Source: Gordionus sp. m RMFG-2023
Taxonomy: Eukaryota > Nematomorpha > Gordioida > Chordodea > Parachordodidae
Reading direction: 5' to 3'
Length of the DNA stretch: 64,000 bases
Assembly (NCBI RefSeq): GCF_954871325.1
Contig: NC_088775.1
Location: forward strand, 90,464,805-90,528,804
Shown: positions 1 to 12,700 of the stretch, in pieces
How the letters are laid out: every line of letters starts with the position of its first letter
How positions within the stretch are numbered: position 1 is the first letter of the stretch
The notes under the pieces: generated by a model
What the model saw: the letters and a program-made list of their open reading frames with translations, nothing else
Database searches by the model: none
Told to the model about the DNA's origin: nothing
Made by a program: the position numbers and the translations under genes

Positions 1-1234
1 AGCTATCAGCTAGTTTTTATTATATTTTTTATTAATATGTTACATTTATTTGATGTTAAAGGGCCGGATTTAACCTATTTTTAAAAACGACTTACTCAAT
101 ATTAAAGCCAAAAAAATTCAGCCTAAGCCTTGAGATTCCTTTGAAAAATGTCCAAAACCTTCATGTCATCTTTGAGCATAATCTTCGGACACACCTATCA
201 TTTTTTCCTGGAAAAAATATTTGAGTTAACCGTAAATTCGGAATATTTGTTCATAGTTTGCAAATTCAAATTAAAAAAGTATAATATATTAATATAAAAC
301 CCGTCCGAAGACCGGGATAATGCGGGAAAAAACAGGCAAAATAAAGGGTATGGAGACCTACGCTCCTCATAAAAAAATTTTTGTTGAGACCCTAAGATTA
401 TAAAGACTAGTGACGCCCTTGGCGTGTTCCCCAATTTTACTACTACAGCACTGAACGATACATATTCTAATTATTTACATTTATATCATATTACAATTAA
501 TAATTGTTTTTTTTTATTTTATAATGCAATTTACTATGTATATAAAGTATAATTATTTAAAGATAAACTTAATGGAATGATAAAAATATTTATTGATAAA
601 AATATTAATTCCCTTTAAAATAATTATAATATATGGTCAAAAAATAAATGTAAAACAGTTAAGATTATTATGTATGTAAAAAAATGTTTTTTTTCAAAAA
701 TATATATATATTAAAGAAACCCATAATATATAATATAAAAATTTAATGAAATCATTACAAATTATTGCTTAGGCAAGTATGACAATTGTAAAAAAAAATT
801 TAAGTTTGCCATTTATATTATGCCAAAGAACTATACTATGCTAAGTTATTTTCATATAGTCCATTCATCAGCCGGTAATAAAATATATTTGTACCTTTAC
901 ATAATTACATTAATTTTACATAAAATTAATTAATTAATATATATATATATTATAGTAATTCGTAAGATATATAGGAATTCAGGGTAATCTAAAATTACAT
1001 GTTCCGAAAATTATGCCCTCCTAATTATGACACAATTTTTATTTAAATTAATTTTTCCATAGATTTTTATAAATTAAAGTTGACTTCAAAACTCATAGAA
1101 AATGTATATCCAATATTCATAAGGTAAATAATACAAATTAAGTCATTAAAATGTATAAATGTTCGCTAAAAAATTATTTACAATCTATACCTAATATTCT
1201 TACAGACCCTATTACCATATAAAGTATATAAGTT
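1..1234. other. AT-rich stretch without a recognised gene
   Basis: No coding exon is recognised here. Positions about 61-240 look like a worn copy of the family A repeat seen elsewhere in the window: it has a TTTTTAAAAACGACTTACTCAAT-like start and the usual centre about fingers of 'ttgagcaTAATCTTcgg'. The remainder is low-complexity AT sequence. Confidence 0.4.
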
Positions 1235-1434
1235 NNNNNNNNNNNNNNNNNNNNNNNNNNNNNNNNNNNNNNNNNNNNNNNNNNNNNNNNNNNNNNNNNN
1301 NNNNNNNNNNNNNNNNNNNNNNNNNNNNNNNNNNNNNNNNNNNNNNNNNNNNNNNNNNNNNNNNNNNNNNNNNNNNNNNNNNNNNNNNNNNNNNNNNNNN
1401 NNNNNNNNNNNNNNNNNNNNNNNNNNNNNNNNNN
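1235..1434. other. Assembly gap of 200 N
   Basis: Exactly 200 unknown bases. The gap sits at the outer tip of the left arm of the large hAT element, so the left terminus and its target-site duplication cannot be read. The round number suggests a placeholder length; GATCTT-rich palindromic sequence next to it may have defeated assembly. Confidence 0.95.
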
Positions 1435-1680
1435 AAAAGATCTTCTTTGAAGATTTTTGAGCGAGATCTCGCTCAAAAATTTGAGCAAGATCTTTGAAGA
1501 TCGTAAAATTTGAAGATCTTTTACTTTTAAAAAATTTTGAGCAACGATCTTCAAAGATCGAGATCTTTTGAAGATCTTTTATTTTAAAAAATTTTTGAGC
1601 AGCGATCTTCAAAGATCTAGATCTTTGAAGATCTTTTATTTAAAAATATTTTAGATCAAACGATCTTCAAAGATCTTCAT
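1435..1680. repeat. GATCTT palindrome cluster at the left tip
   Basis: Tandem and inverted runs of AGATCTTTGAAGATC-like sequence alternate with TTTTGAGCA blocks, each able to form a short hairpin. The mirror copy is at about 12555-12770. Such terminal arrays are a plausible transposase or host-factor binding platform, but that is inference. Confidence 0.7.
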
Positions 1681-1969
1681 ATTTTATAATGTTTTATTTT
1701 TTTGATATTATTTTTTGAACTGCATGTTAAATTAAAATAAAAATTTAATAAAGATGTACCGACAATTTTCATAATCGTTATTTTTTTAACTTTTTTCGAC
1801 ATATATGGGTAAAAAAATTTATATAAAAAAAATTTATATTATAATTTCAATGAAGATGTAATGTATTAAAAAGTGGAAATTGTAATAATCGTTATTTTTA
1901 ACTTATTTGATTTATTATATCCTAAATTAAATAGGTTATAATTATTAATATTAAGATGTAAAAATAAAA

Positions 1970-2930
1970 TTTCAATGAAGATGTACCATAGAAAAGTGAC
2001 AATTGTTATAATCGTTATTTTTGAAAATTTTTTTATAGCATAGATATTGTTAACATGTTAAATTAAAATTTCAGTGAAGATGAACCACAGGAAAGTGACA
2101 ATTATCATAATCGTTATTATTGAACTTTTTTAAATTTTTTTAAAGCAAATGGGTAAAAATAGATATTGTTAATATGTTTTAAATTAAAATTTCAGTGAAG
2201 ATGTACTACAGGAAAGTGACAATTGTCATAATCGCTATTTTTGAACTTTTTTGAAATTTTTTAAAGCAAATAGGTAAAAATAGATATTGTTAACATGTTA
2301 AATTAAAATTTCAGTGAAGATGTACTACAGGAAAGTGACAATTGTCATAATCGTTATTTTTGAACTTTTTTGAATTTTTTTAAAGCATTTGGATAAAAAT
2401 AGATATTGTTAACATGTTAAATTAAAATTTCAGTGAAGATATACTACAGGGAAGTGACAATTGTCATAATCGTTATTTTTGAACTTTTTTGAATTTTTTA
2501 AAGCAAATGGATAAAAGAAGATATTGTTAACATGTTAAATTAAAATTTCAGTGAAGATGTACTACAGGAAAGTGACAATTGTCATAATCGTTATTTTTGA
2601 ACCTTTTTAAATTTTTTTAAAGCAAATGGGTAAATGAAGATATTGTTAACATGTTAAATTAAAATTTCAGTGAAGATGTACTACAGGAAAGTGACAATTG
2701 TCATAATCGTTATTTTTGAACTTTTTTGAATTTTTTTAAAGCAAATGGGTAAAAATAGATATTGTTAACATGTTAAATTAAAATTTCAGTGAAGATGTAC
2801 TACAGGAAAGTGACAATTATCATAATCGTTATTATTGAAATTTTTTAAATTTTTTTAAAGCAAATGAGTAAAAATAGATATTATTAATATGTTAAATTAA
2901 AATTTTAGTTAAGATATACCATAAATAATC
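1970..2930. repeat. 119-bp tandem array, left arm
   Basis: Units begin with CAGTGAAGATG at about 2072, 2192, 2312, 2431, 2549, 2668 and 2786, a period of 118-120 bp, with degenerate units on both sides. Each unit carries TGACAATTGTCA, a perfect 12-bp palindrome, and GTTAACATGTTAA. The right arm has the same array with about two or three fewer good units. Confidence 0.85.
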
Positions 2931-4159
2931 TTTATTTTTGATTTTTTTATATATAAAATTGAAAACTGATAATTGTCATATGTAATATTTTTAAACTCTT
3001 TTTATTAAACAAGGTTAGAATAAAGATATTTTGAAAATTATTTATTATTTCAAAATTATTAAAAAAATATATTGTTAACCAGGTTTGTTGTTAATAAGGT
3101 CCTATCCCATTTAATTTAAAAAAATAACCGATCTAATTTTTTTTAATAAAAAATATTGGCTCATTATGTTTCTTAAATTTTTGATGGCTTTTAGATTGTA
3201 AAATATTAAAAAGTGGTGCCTTCTAACTTCTATAATTTGAGCGTTATTTAAGTAAAGTCGTGCTTTTACAATGTACAACGACATTAAACAGCAAGAACTC
3301 AAATTTATATTACGAGCCAAATATATTTATGGATTGTCAAATTCTTGGTTTTTTAGTTTTGACAAAATAATAGACCTGACCTAACTTATTCAATTGGATA
3401 GATTTAGTTTTTTTTATACTGAAAATATTTTATATTTTTTTTATTTTAGTCTATCAATTCGAGTCGCGAAAGGCAGTTTTAAATATGAATATTTATTGTA
3501 AACCTAGCATATAAATATTTCTCCTTTTAAAATTCAACCCATACTTTTTGATCCTTCACTATAAAGGTGGAAAAAAATCCCTTAACTACAAAGGTGGGGT
3601 CTATTTTATCCCAAATTTTGATTAATATCTCAGAACATATTAAAACTTGAGATCTACAAATACAATTTTGAATATATATTCAAATATTATTGGAAATAAT
3701 AAATACAAAATCTTAGATTAATAGTTACTTCTAAAAACAGTTATGCAAATTTTACTAAAGTTACTAAAATAAAAATTTTTTTCTGAGACCTTTCTTTAAT
3801 TATATTTTGATCACCATAAAGTATTTAAAAAAATGCAAATTTTATTATATATTTTATTAAATGAATGTCGAATATAGATAATTATATAAATTTTATAAAA
3901 AGATATCAAATATTAAATAAAATACTAATCATCAAATATCATGTAAATTTTTGTACTAACATTCACGACAAAATGTATGCATATGATCTAATGAATTTTT
4001 AACAATTTAAACAAATAAATGTTGTTTTTACCTCCTTCACTCTTGGACAATCTTTACATACTCCCTTTTTATTAGTTGGAATATGTTTTTCATCAGTTAT
4101 ATTGAGAATATCCCCAATGTTGTTACGTATTAATCTACATATACTACTCTCTAATTGTC

Positions 4160-4365
4160 CCATACATAATATTTCTCTATAAAATCAAGATCTACAAAAT
4201 AATTCTCTACAAAATAATTCTCTACATTCATTTTAAAATCATTCTCTATAAACGACATTCTCTATAAAACCATTTGTTATAAATGCATTCTCTATAATTG
4301 TTTTCTTCTCTATAAATGTTTCTCTATAAAATACATTCTCTATAATGGTTTCTCTATAAAGACGT
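4160..4365. repeat. TTCTCTATAAA-rich module, left hAT arm
   Basis: About ten spaced copies of TTCTCTATAAA or close variants, ending in GGTTTCTCTATAAAGACG. The mirror copy is at about 10195-10400. A homologous block lies in the arms of the Mutator-like element (about 31700-31815 and 35990-36100). Repeated CTCTATAA(CG) strings recall the subterminal repeats of pogo/Tigger elements, so this may be an old nested insertion. Confidence 0.6.
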
Positions 4366-4848
4366 AAAACCACATTATTATTATTAAAAAAATTTTTATA
4401 TATAATTCTTTTATAATAATAAAAATAAAAACTTCACCCTTCGCCTTCTATTTTATTTGAAAAAAAATTAGTTTTAAAATTTTGGGTTATATTGATGGGG
4501 GATTTCTTAACATGTGATGTTAGTGAAATGGGGGATTTATTAAAAAAAATTTTAAGATTATATAAAAATCTCTCTAAAATTCTTTCTTTTTTATTAGTTA
4601 TTCAGAGTCAGATAAAATATAACATTATATATTTTTTTTTAAATATATAATTCTTTATATTAATAAAAAGAAAAACTTCTAACGTTTCCTCGCCTTCTAT
4701 TTTTTTTCCTTAAAAAAATTTTAAATACCCCTTTATTATAAATCATACATATACATAATCATAATTTTCTTTTTCGTTTTATTTTTTCTTTCAGATTAAG
4801 ATATATGAAATTTTTTCTTTATTAAATAAAAAATTTTTAATTAATATT

Positions 4849-7800
4849 ATGAAAAAAAATTCTCTTATATCTAACTTCTTTTTATTTGACCAAGACAATA
4901 TTTTTGCAACATGCAGCTCATGCCATAAAAAGCTCAAATCAATTCCATGTAAGATATTTTAAATATATTTTATTTTTGTTATTGGTTTTTTTACAACATC
5001 TTTAAATTTTGGTGATCTAAATTTTGCTTCACAATTAGGTATATTATCTAAATTTTTTAAGCTAATTCTTTTTAAGATACTTTGGCCTTTTTAAAAATTG
5101 AATTAAAGGATAATTAAGAAGAATATTATAATTTTTTTTCTAATTTTAAAGTCATTCAACATACTACAAAACCTATATGTAACAAATGATTTATTACGGA
5201 ATTAAAATAAGTTCGATACCAATTATATATACCCCACCAATTGTTTTCTTTTTATATTAGGCCTACCTAGTTTAAAAATGACTTAATAACCTACTAATTA
5301 TATGCATTTTAAAGCGAATCTTAAAAGACATATTTTCAGTCAACATCCTAATATTGCAGCTAATTTAAATTCAAATGAAGTTAACAATTTAGATATATCA
5401 ACATCAAGTTCGCAGTCAAACGAGAAGACATCTCAAACAATTAAAATTGTCATGAGCAAATCGAAAGTATTTTTTATTACATACATTATTAAACAATAAA
5501 ACACTACAATTATGATTATTGTTGGTAAATCGCAGAGTTGTTAAAATATACTTTTTAAATGGATCTAGGTAGAGAAATAAATATTAGTCTAAAAAGTTAT
5601 AGATACAAATACAATTTTAAAAATGTATCTTGTACAGATACAATTTAAACAATTATCAAGATTGTTGTATCGATTATGTTTTTAAAAAAATTATATATGC
5701 TTTTTATATAATTATCTAATTTAACTATTACAATTATCCAATTCAATTGATCTTAATAATTAGAGACCTGCAAAAGTTTACCGGCCTCGCACAAGCAGTA
5801 TTCGGGCCGTGTACGGGAATATTTTTAAAAAAAATGGGAATCAAGCCAGACTAGGACCTAATTTTTTTTAAACTGGGTGGGGTCGGACCATGTAATTTTT
5901 TTAAATACACCTAAATTTATCAATTTTATAATGAATTTTTTATGTAATATTAAATTATTTGATTTTTATGTAAAATTTAATTATTTGAATTTTATTTATA
6001 GAAACTAGACGCCATATAACATATGTCTTATATTTTGAGTAATTATAAAAATTAATTTCAATATTTAAATAAATTTATACCGGGCCGGTCCTGCAAAATA
6101 TTTCGGGCCGAGATTGAGATACTATACATTATGCAGATCACTATTAATGATATACTGAAATTTTCAAAGGATTTTAGCATGACAGAATATTAATTTTTAT
6201 TGTTCTTCATGGCAATTTGCAGGTTTATCCTGGTAAGCCAGCTTTTTTCCCTCTGATTTTATATTAAATTAAGATTTATAGCAAATTTTAAACACTCTTT
6301 TATAATTTGGGAAAGTTATGAGTATTTATTATATCTACATATTATTTCGATCATGATTTCTTAATTTATATGGGGCTTGATAAACCATAAACATCAATTA
6401 TGGCACTTAATAAGTTTTAATATTTTATATATATATTTTTTATTAAAGTAGTTTTAATTTTTTTTAATATATATCAGACACCTGCAGAAATACCATTTGC
6501 ACGGCCCCGTCAGGATTTTTTTTAAAAAAAATTTTAAAATCCGGCCCGGCCGGTTTTTTTTTAAAAAAATTTTTGGGCCCTGTTCGGAATTTTTTAAAAT
6601 CATATTCGACCTGACATATACAAAAATTTACCTATTCGGTATTTTATCATATTTTTCGGCGAGTATTATCATTTAATATGCATATTAGCTAATGTTGTTA
6701 AACGGCTCGTTTTGTGCCATTTTTAAAAACGGCTAACTCAATATTTTTGCCAGAAATATATTAACTATGCCTCGAAATTTTGAAACTATATGTCCAGACC
6801 TTTGCTCCTTCTTTGAGCAAAATTTTCAGGTTTGCATAATATTTTTCTGAATAAAAAACTAATTAGCCGTTTTTAAAATCGGCTCAAAACGAGCCATTTA
6901 ATGAAATAAAATAAATTTTGCATTAAATTATTTTTTATTTATTATTAAAAAGTGTATCAAAATGTATCTTAGAATGAATTTCAAATCAGATACAGTTACT
7001 TCTTAAATAATATCTAAATACAGATATCTCATTTTTATATCTAGATATTTTAACAACTCTGGTATCGTATATTTTAATTTTTTAAATGCTATTTGACTCA
7101 GATTTACGTTCAGATAAAAAATTATCTGATTGATAACAAAATAAAATTAAAAGGTATTTTTTAATCTGATTTGATATGAAAGTTGAATTTTGCAGGACTT
7201 TAATTATTAATCTTATCTTAAATCTAAATAATTTTTAAAAAAAATTTAGGTTTACGAATCGGTTGTGGGATTAATTGCTATTAACAACTTGCCAATCAAT
7301 TTAGTTACATATGAATCATTCAAGCTATTATTAGATCCAATAGTCCAATCATTGAATATGACTTTAAACAAACACATCGTAAATGATAAAATAAAATATG
7401 CGGCATCAGAAATAAGATGCCTAATAATGCAACAAGTAAAAAATAAGCTCATTTCTTTGAAGATAGATACAGCCACAAGATTTCAAAAATCAGTGTTGGG
7501 GGTTAATGCCCAATTTATTATAGATGATAAGATTGAAATACGAACTTTAGGCATGTTAGAAATTGTAAAGGCGCACACGGCGTCTAATTTAAAGGAAGAA
7601 ATAGAAAATTTATTAAAAAAGTATAATATATGTTTGAGCCAAATATACAGTATCACTGTTGACAATGGTGCCAATATGATAAAAACCGTGGAAATGATAG
7701 CTGAAGAACAGCTAATTACTCATATCGATCTTTCTGAAGATGCATTCTCAGAATATTTGTTACAAAATAGCGATAATGAGTCCTCGCAGGAATATAACGA

Positions 7801-9090
7801 CTCTTCTCAACCAAATAACGATTATAATAATATAGAGATCACCCAGGAAAATAACAGTGATATTTCAAATATACATGATAATGATTCTTCTGGGGAGTAT
7901 ATAATAAATAATCTAAATCAAGATGATAACATACATTTTCAACATGATAATCAAGAACAAATAAATGATGATATGGAAAATTTATTAAATGATCTAAGAA
8001 AATCATTTGGGCTGATTTGTGTGCGATGTTGTGCCCATACTATTCAATTAGGAGTTAATGATTATATAAAAAAATTTCTAAAGGAGGATTTAGAAGATAT
8101 AAGATCTATTCTAAAAATATGCAAATCACAAAAATATAAAAGTTTATATTCATTAGAAAAAATTAACAAACCAGTGCTGGACACTGTTACTAGGTGGAAT
8201 AGCACCTATAGAATGCTAAAAAACCTAAAGGATAATAAAATATTTTACTTAAAAATGGGCCATATATATTTAGAAACTTTTATAAATTCAAGACTCTGGG
8301 ATAGAATTGACGCATATCTCACCGTCTTATCTCCTGTTAATTTATGTACCATTAAACTGCAAGAAAAATCTTGTACAATCGGAGATTTTTTTAAATTATG
8401 GCTTGAATGCAAATTAGATTTAGAGGAAATAAATAATGAATCCTCGAATAATTTGATTAATTGTCTGGATTATCGTCAAAAATATCTTTTTGATAATAAT
8501 GTTTTTAGAAGTGGGATCTACATGGATCCCAGATTTAATTATCAGAATGGAATCTATCCATCCGAAAGTGATAAATTGCTGGCCAGGGTAAATTTATAAT
8601 ATATAACTTTAAATTAAATAAATTTATTTTATTTTAGGAACATCTGATGTCTACGTGGAGACAAATACAAATTTTTAATAAGCCAAAAGATAATCCAGCT
8701 CTGAGTGGCTCTCCTTTAATCCCTGTAAGTTGTAAAAAAACCAGATTAGATGTATATTTGGAGCGAGAAAGCGCTAATGCTCCAATATACCAAAATATTG
8801 AAATCCTTGATATGAAGACCAAAATTAATGCTTTAATATATGGTCAAAAATTGCCATCTGATCAAAATATTTTGCAATATTGGCAATCCAAAAAATTTCA
8901 GGATCCGGAATTATATGCCCTATCGCGAGTAGTTCTAGCCGCTCCTTGCTCTCAAGTATCTGTTGAGAGATCATTCAGTGCTCTGGGATTGGTCCTTACA
9001 CCGCTACGAACAAGATTAGAGAAATCTATATTAAATGATATTTTATTAATTAAACTTAATAAAAGTGTATTAAATAACGTTATATTTTGA
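4849..9090 (+). CDS. hAT transposase, four exons, 680 aa, reads open
   Basis: Exons 4849-4948, 5315-5466, 7250-8587 and 8638-9090 join in phase at GT/AG sites (100+152+1338+453 nt). The splice of exons 1 and 2 completes a BED-type zinc finger (C22, C25, H39, H44). The RNase-H-like core shows D157 (KIDTATR), D222 (TVDNGANM), the hAT CxxH block VRCCAH (342-347) and TRWN (398-401). The C-terminus (about 620-680) is the hAT dimerisation domain with SVERSFSALG. A long Asn/Asp-rich insert fills about 240-330. No stop interrupts the model. Intron 2 (1.8 kb) is itself filled with nested repeats; intron 3 is 50 nt. The protein should bind the element ends in the nucleus and cut and paste the element; whether it is active cannot be told from sequence. 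Confidence 0.82.
5762..6142. repeat. Family F MITE (GGGCC-rich, hAT-like)
   Basis: Left end AGAGACCTGCAAAAG and right end ATGCAGATCACT form an imperfect inverted repeat; the interior has CCGGCC and GGGCCG blocks facing each other. Related copies at 29407-29716, 54150-54358 and 56086-56431 show 8-bp target duplications or near ones. No exact duplication is visible here. Confidence 0.55.
6691..6901. repeat. Family A MITE copy (intron 2 of hAT transposase)
   Basis: Begins AATGTTGTTAAACGGCTC and ends in GAGCCATTTAA after AAACGGCTAACTC...TTAGCCGTTTTTAAA. The whole unit is nearly self-complementary, as in the better copy at 62121-62341. Confidence 0.7.
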
Positions 9091-9760
9091 TTTTTATTAT
9101 ATTTATATAAAATTTTTATTTGTATATATTATATCATGTATTATTTAATTATATATAATCATTTTACTAATTAAAATACGAATAATTGAAATACAAAATA
9201 AAATTGTTACCCAAAATCTTGAAGTACTGAAAAAAATCTAAATTCACAAATACTTGTTTTAAGTGCTGAAATTTTTAAAATTGAGGTCTTTATAGTCCCA
9301 CCTTTCTTTTGATGAAAGATAAATTTGTTTTATTAAATCATGTTTTTGGGAATTTTATATAAATCTAAGTGCTAAACTGCTAGATTTTCAAAAAGGGCTA
9401 AATTTAATAAAGAAAAATACTAAATATATTTGAGGGGAATTAAATATTTTTAACTTACCTAAACCTTGACATTTCGCTGATAAATGTCCAAACTTTTGTG
9501 CCATCTATGACCACAATCTTAAGGCTTACATGACGAGGTAACGTTTGAAGTTTTTATTAATAAAAAAAATATTTAAAAAAAATATATATTTTAATGTTAT
9601 ATTTTATCTGACTCTGAATAACGAATAAAAAAGAAAGATTTTTAGAGAGATTTTTATATAATCTTAAATTTTTTTTTTAATAAATCCCCCATTTCACTAA
9701 CACATGTTAAGAAATCCCCCATCAATATAACCCAAAATTTTAAAACTAATTTTTTTTCAA
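9091..9760. other. Spacer between hAT transposase and right arm
   Basis: No gene. 9430-9540 resembles part of a family A repeat. 9590-9760 repeats the stretch at about 9940-10100 (ATCTGACTCTGAATAACTAATAAA-like, ending in TCCCCCATTTCACTAAC), a partial tandem duplication of the inner arm on the right side only. Confidence 0.5.
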
Positions 9761-12700
9761 ATATATCTGAATCTGAAAGAAAAAATAAAATGAAAAAGAA
9801 AATTATGATTATGATTTATAATAAAGGGGTATTTAAAATTTTTTTAAGGAAAAAAAATAGAAGGCGAGGAAACGTTAGAAGTTTTTCTTTTTATTAATAT
9901 AAAGAATTATATATTTAAAAAAAATATATAATGTTATATTTTATCTGACTCTGAATAACTAATAAAAAAGAAAGAATTTTAGAGAGATTTTTATATAATC
10001 TTAAAATTTTTTTTAATAAATCCCCCATTTCACTAACATCACATGTTAAGAAATCCCCCATCAATATAACCCAAAATTTTAAAACTAATTTTTTTTCAAA
10101 TAAAATAGAAGGCGAAGGGTGAAGTTTTTATTTTTATTTTTATTATAAAAAGAATTATATATAAAAATTTTTTTAATAATAATAATGTGGTTTTACGTCT
10201 TTATAGAGAAACCATTATAGAGAATGTATTTTATAGAGAAACATTTATAGAGAAGAAAACAATTATAGAGAATGCATTTATAACAAATGGTTTTATAGAG
10301 AATGTCGTTTATAGAGAATGATTTTAAAATGAATGTAGAGAATTATTTTGTAGAGAATTATTTTGTAGATCTTGATTTTATAGAGAAATATTATGTATGG
10401 GACAATTAGAGAGTAGTATATGTAGATTAATACGTAACAACATTGGGGATATTCTCAATATAACTGATGAAAAACATATTCCAACTAATAAAAAGGGAGT
10501 ATGTAAAGATTGTCCAAGAGTGAAGGAGGTAAAAACAACATTTATTTGTTTAAATTGTTAAAAATTCATTAGATCATATGCATACATTTTGTCGTGAATG
10601 TTAGTACAAAAATTTACATGATATTTGATGATTAGTATTTTATTTAATATTTGATATCTTTTTATAAAATTTATATAATTATCTATATTCGACATTCATT
10701 TAATAAAATATATAATAAAATTTGCATTTTTTTAAATACTTTATGGTGATCAAAATATAATTAAAGAAAGGTCTCAGAAAAAAATTTTTATTTTAGTAAC
10801 TTTAGTAAAATTTGCATAACTGTTTTTAGAAGTAACTATTAATCTAAGATTTTGTATTTATTATTTCCAATAATATTTGAATATATATTCAAAATTGTAT
10901 TTGTAGATCTCAAGTTTTAATATGTTCTGAGATATTAATCAAAATTTGGGATAAAATAGACCCCACCTTTGTAGTTAAGGGATTTTTTTCCACCTTTATA
11001 GTGAAGGATCAAAAAGTATGGGTTGAATTTTAAAAGGAGAAATATTTATATGCTAGGTTTACAATAAATATTCATATTTAAAACTGCCTTTCGCGACTCG
11101 AATTGATAGACTAAAATAAAAAAAATATAAAATATTTTCAGTATAAAAAAAACTAAATCTATCCAATTGAATAAGTTAGGTCAGGTCTATTATTTTGTCA
11201 AAACTAAAAAACCAAGAATTTGACAATCCATAAATATATTTGGCTCGTAATATAAATTTGAGTTCTTGCTGTTTAATGTCGTTGTACATTGTAAAAGCAC
11301 GACTTTACTTAAATAACGCTCAAATTATAGAAGTTAGAAGGCACCACTTTTTAATATTTTACAATCTAAAAGCCATCAAAAATTTAAGAAACATAATGAG
11401 CCAATATTTTTTATTAAAAAAAATTAGATCGGTTATTTTTTTAAATTAAATGGGATAGGACCTTATTAACAACAAACCTGGTTAACAATATATTTTTTTA
11501 ATAATTTTGAAATAATAAATAATTTTCAAAATATCTTTATTCTAACCTTGTTTAATAAAAAGAGTTTAAAAATATTACATATGACAATTATCAGTTTTCA
11601 ATTTTATATATAAAAAAATCAAAAATAAAGATTATTTATGGTATATCTTCACTGAAATTTTAATTTAACATATTAATAATATCTATTTTTACTCATTTGC
11701 TTTAAAAAAATTTTAAAAATTTCAATAATAACGATTATGATAATTGTCACTTTCCTGTAGTACATCTTCACTGAAATTTTAATTTAACATGTTAACAATA
11801 TCTTCATTTACCCATTTGCTTTAAAAAAATTTAAAAAGGTTCAATAATAACGATTATGACAATTGTCACTTTCCTGTAGTACATCTTCACTGAAATTATA
11901 ATTTAACATGTTAACAATATCTTCATTTACCCATTTGCTTTAAAAAAATTTTAAAAAGGTTCAAAAATAACGATTATGACAATTGTCATTTTCCTGTGGT
12001 ACATCTTCACTGAAATTTTAATTTAAAACATATTAACAATATCTATTTTTACCCATTTGCTTTAAAAAATTTAAAAAAGTTCAATAATAACGATTATGAT
12101 AATTGTCACTTTCCTGTGGTTCATCTTCACAGAAATTTTAATTTAACATGTTAACAATATAAAATCTATGCTATGCTTTAAAAAAATTTTCAAAAATAAC
12201 GATTATAACAATTGTCACTTTTCTATGGTACATCTTCATTGAAATTTTATTTTTACATCTTAATATTAAAAATTATAACCTATTTAATTTAGGATATAAT
12301 AAATCAAATAAGTTAAAAATAACGATTATTACAATTTCCACTTTTTAATACATTACATCTTCATTGAAATTATAATATAAATTTTTTTTTATATAAATTT
12401 TTTTTTACCCATATATGTCGAAAAAAGTTTAAAATAACGATTATGAAAATTGTCGGTACATCTTTATTAAATTTTTATTTTAATTTAACATGCTTATGCT
12501 TACTAATCCATTTACTTCAAAAAATAATATCAAAAAAATAAAACATTATAAAATATGAAGATCTTTGAAGATCGTTGATCAAAAATATTTTTAAATAAAA
12601 GATCTTCAAAGATCTAGATCTTTGAAGATCGCTGTTAAAAAATTTTTAAAAATAAAAGATCTTCAAAAGATCTCGATCTTTGAAGATCGTTGCTCAAAAT

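Larger units (their letters stand above)
1435..4806 (+). repeat. Left inverted arm of the large hAT element
   Basis: Reverse complement of about 9761-12780. From outside in: GATCTT-rich palindromic tip (1435-1680), spacer, 119-bp tandem array (about 1970-2930), unique part with a spurious 69-residue frame, a TTCTCTATAAA-rich module (about 4160-4365), and an inner part ending in a TTTCTTTCAGATTaAGATATAT junction shared with the right arm. No gene is supported inside the arm. Confidence 0.85.
5533..7061. repeat. Nested repeat filling intron 2 of the hAT transposase
   Basis: Begins CAGAGTTGTTAAAATAT and ends ATATTTTAACAACTCTG, the same terminal inverted repeat as the small element at 21065-21209. 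The flanking octamers do not match clearly. Inside lie further insertions: a GGGCC-rich hAT-like MITE (about 5762-6142), a GGCCCGGCC-rich fragment (6481-6660) and a family A MITE (6691-6901). Sits wholly in an intron, so the transposase frame is kept. Confidence 0.6.

Noticed and set aside
1174-1612. Frames of 126 and 144 codons across the N gap
   Set aside because: They consist mainly of unknown residues from the gap and of GATCTT repeat on one side.
3111-3320. 69-residue frame, also at 11240-11449
   Set aside because: Its identity with the other copy follows from the inverted arms. Composition is as expected by chance and no start context, splice partner or family match was seen.
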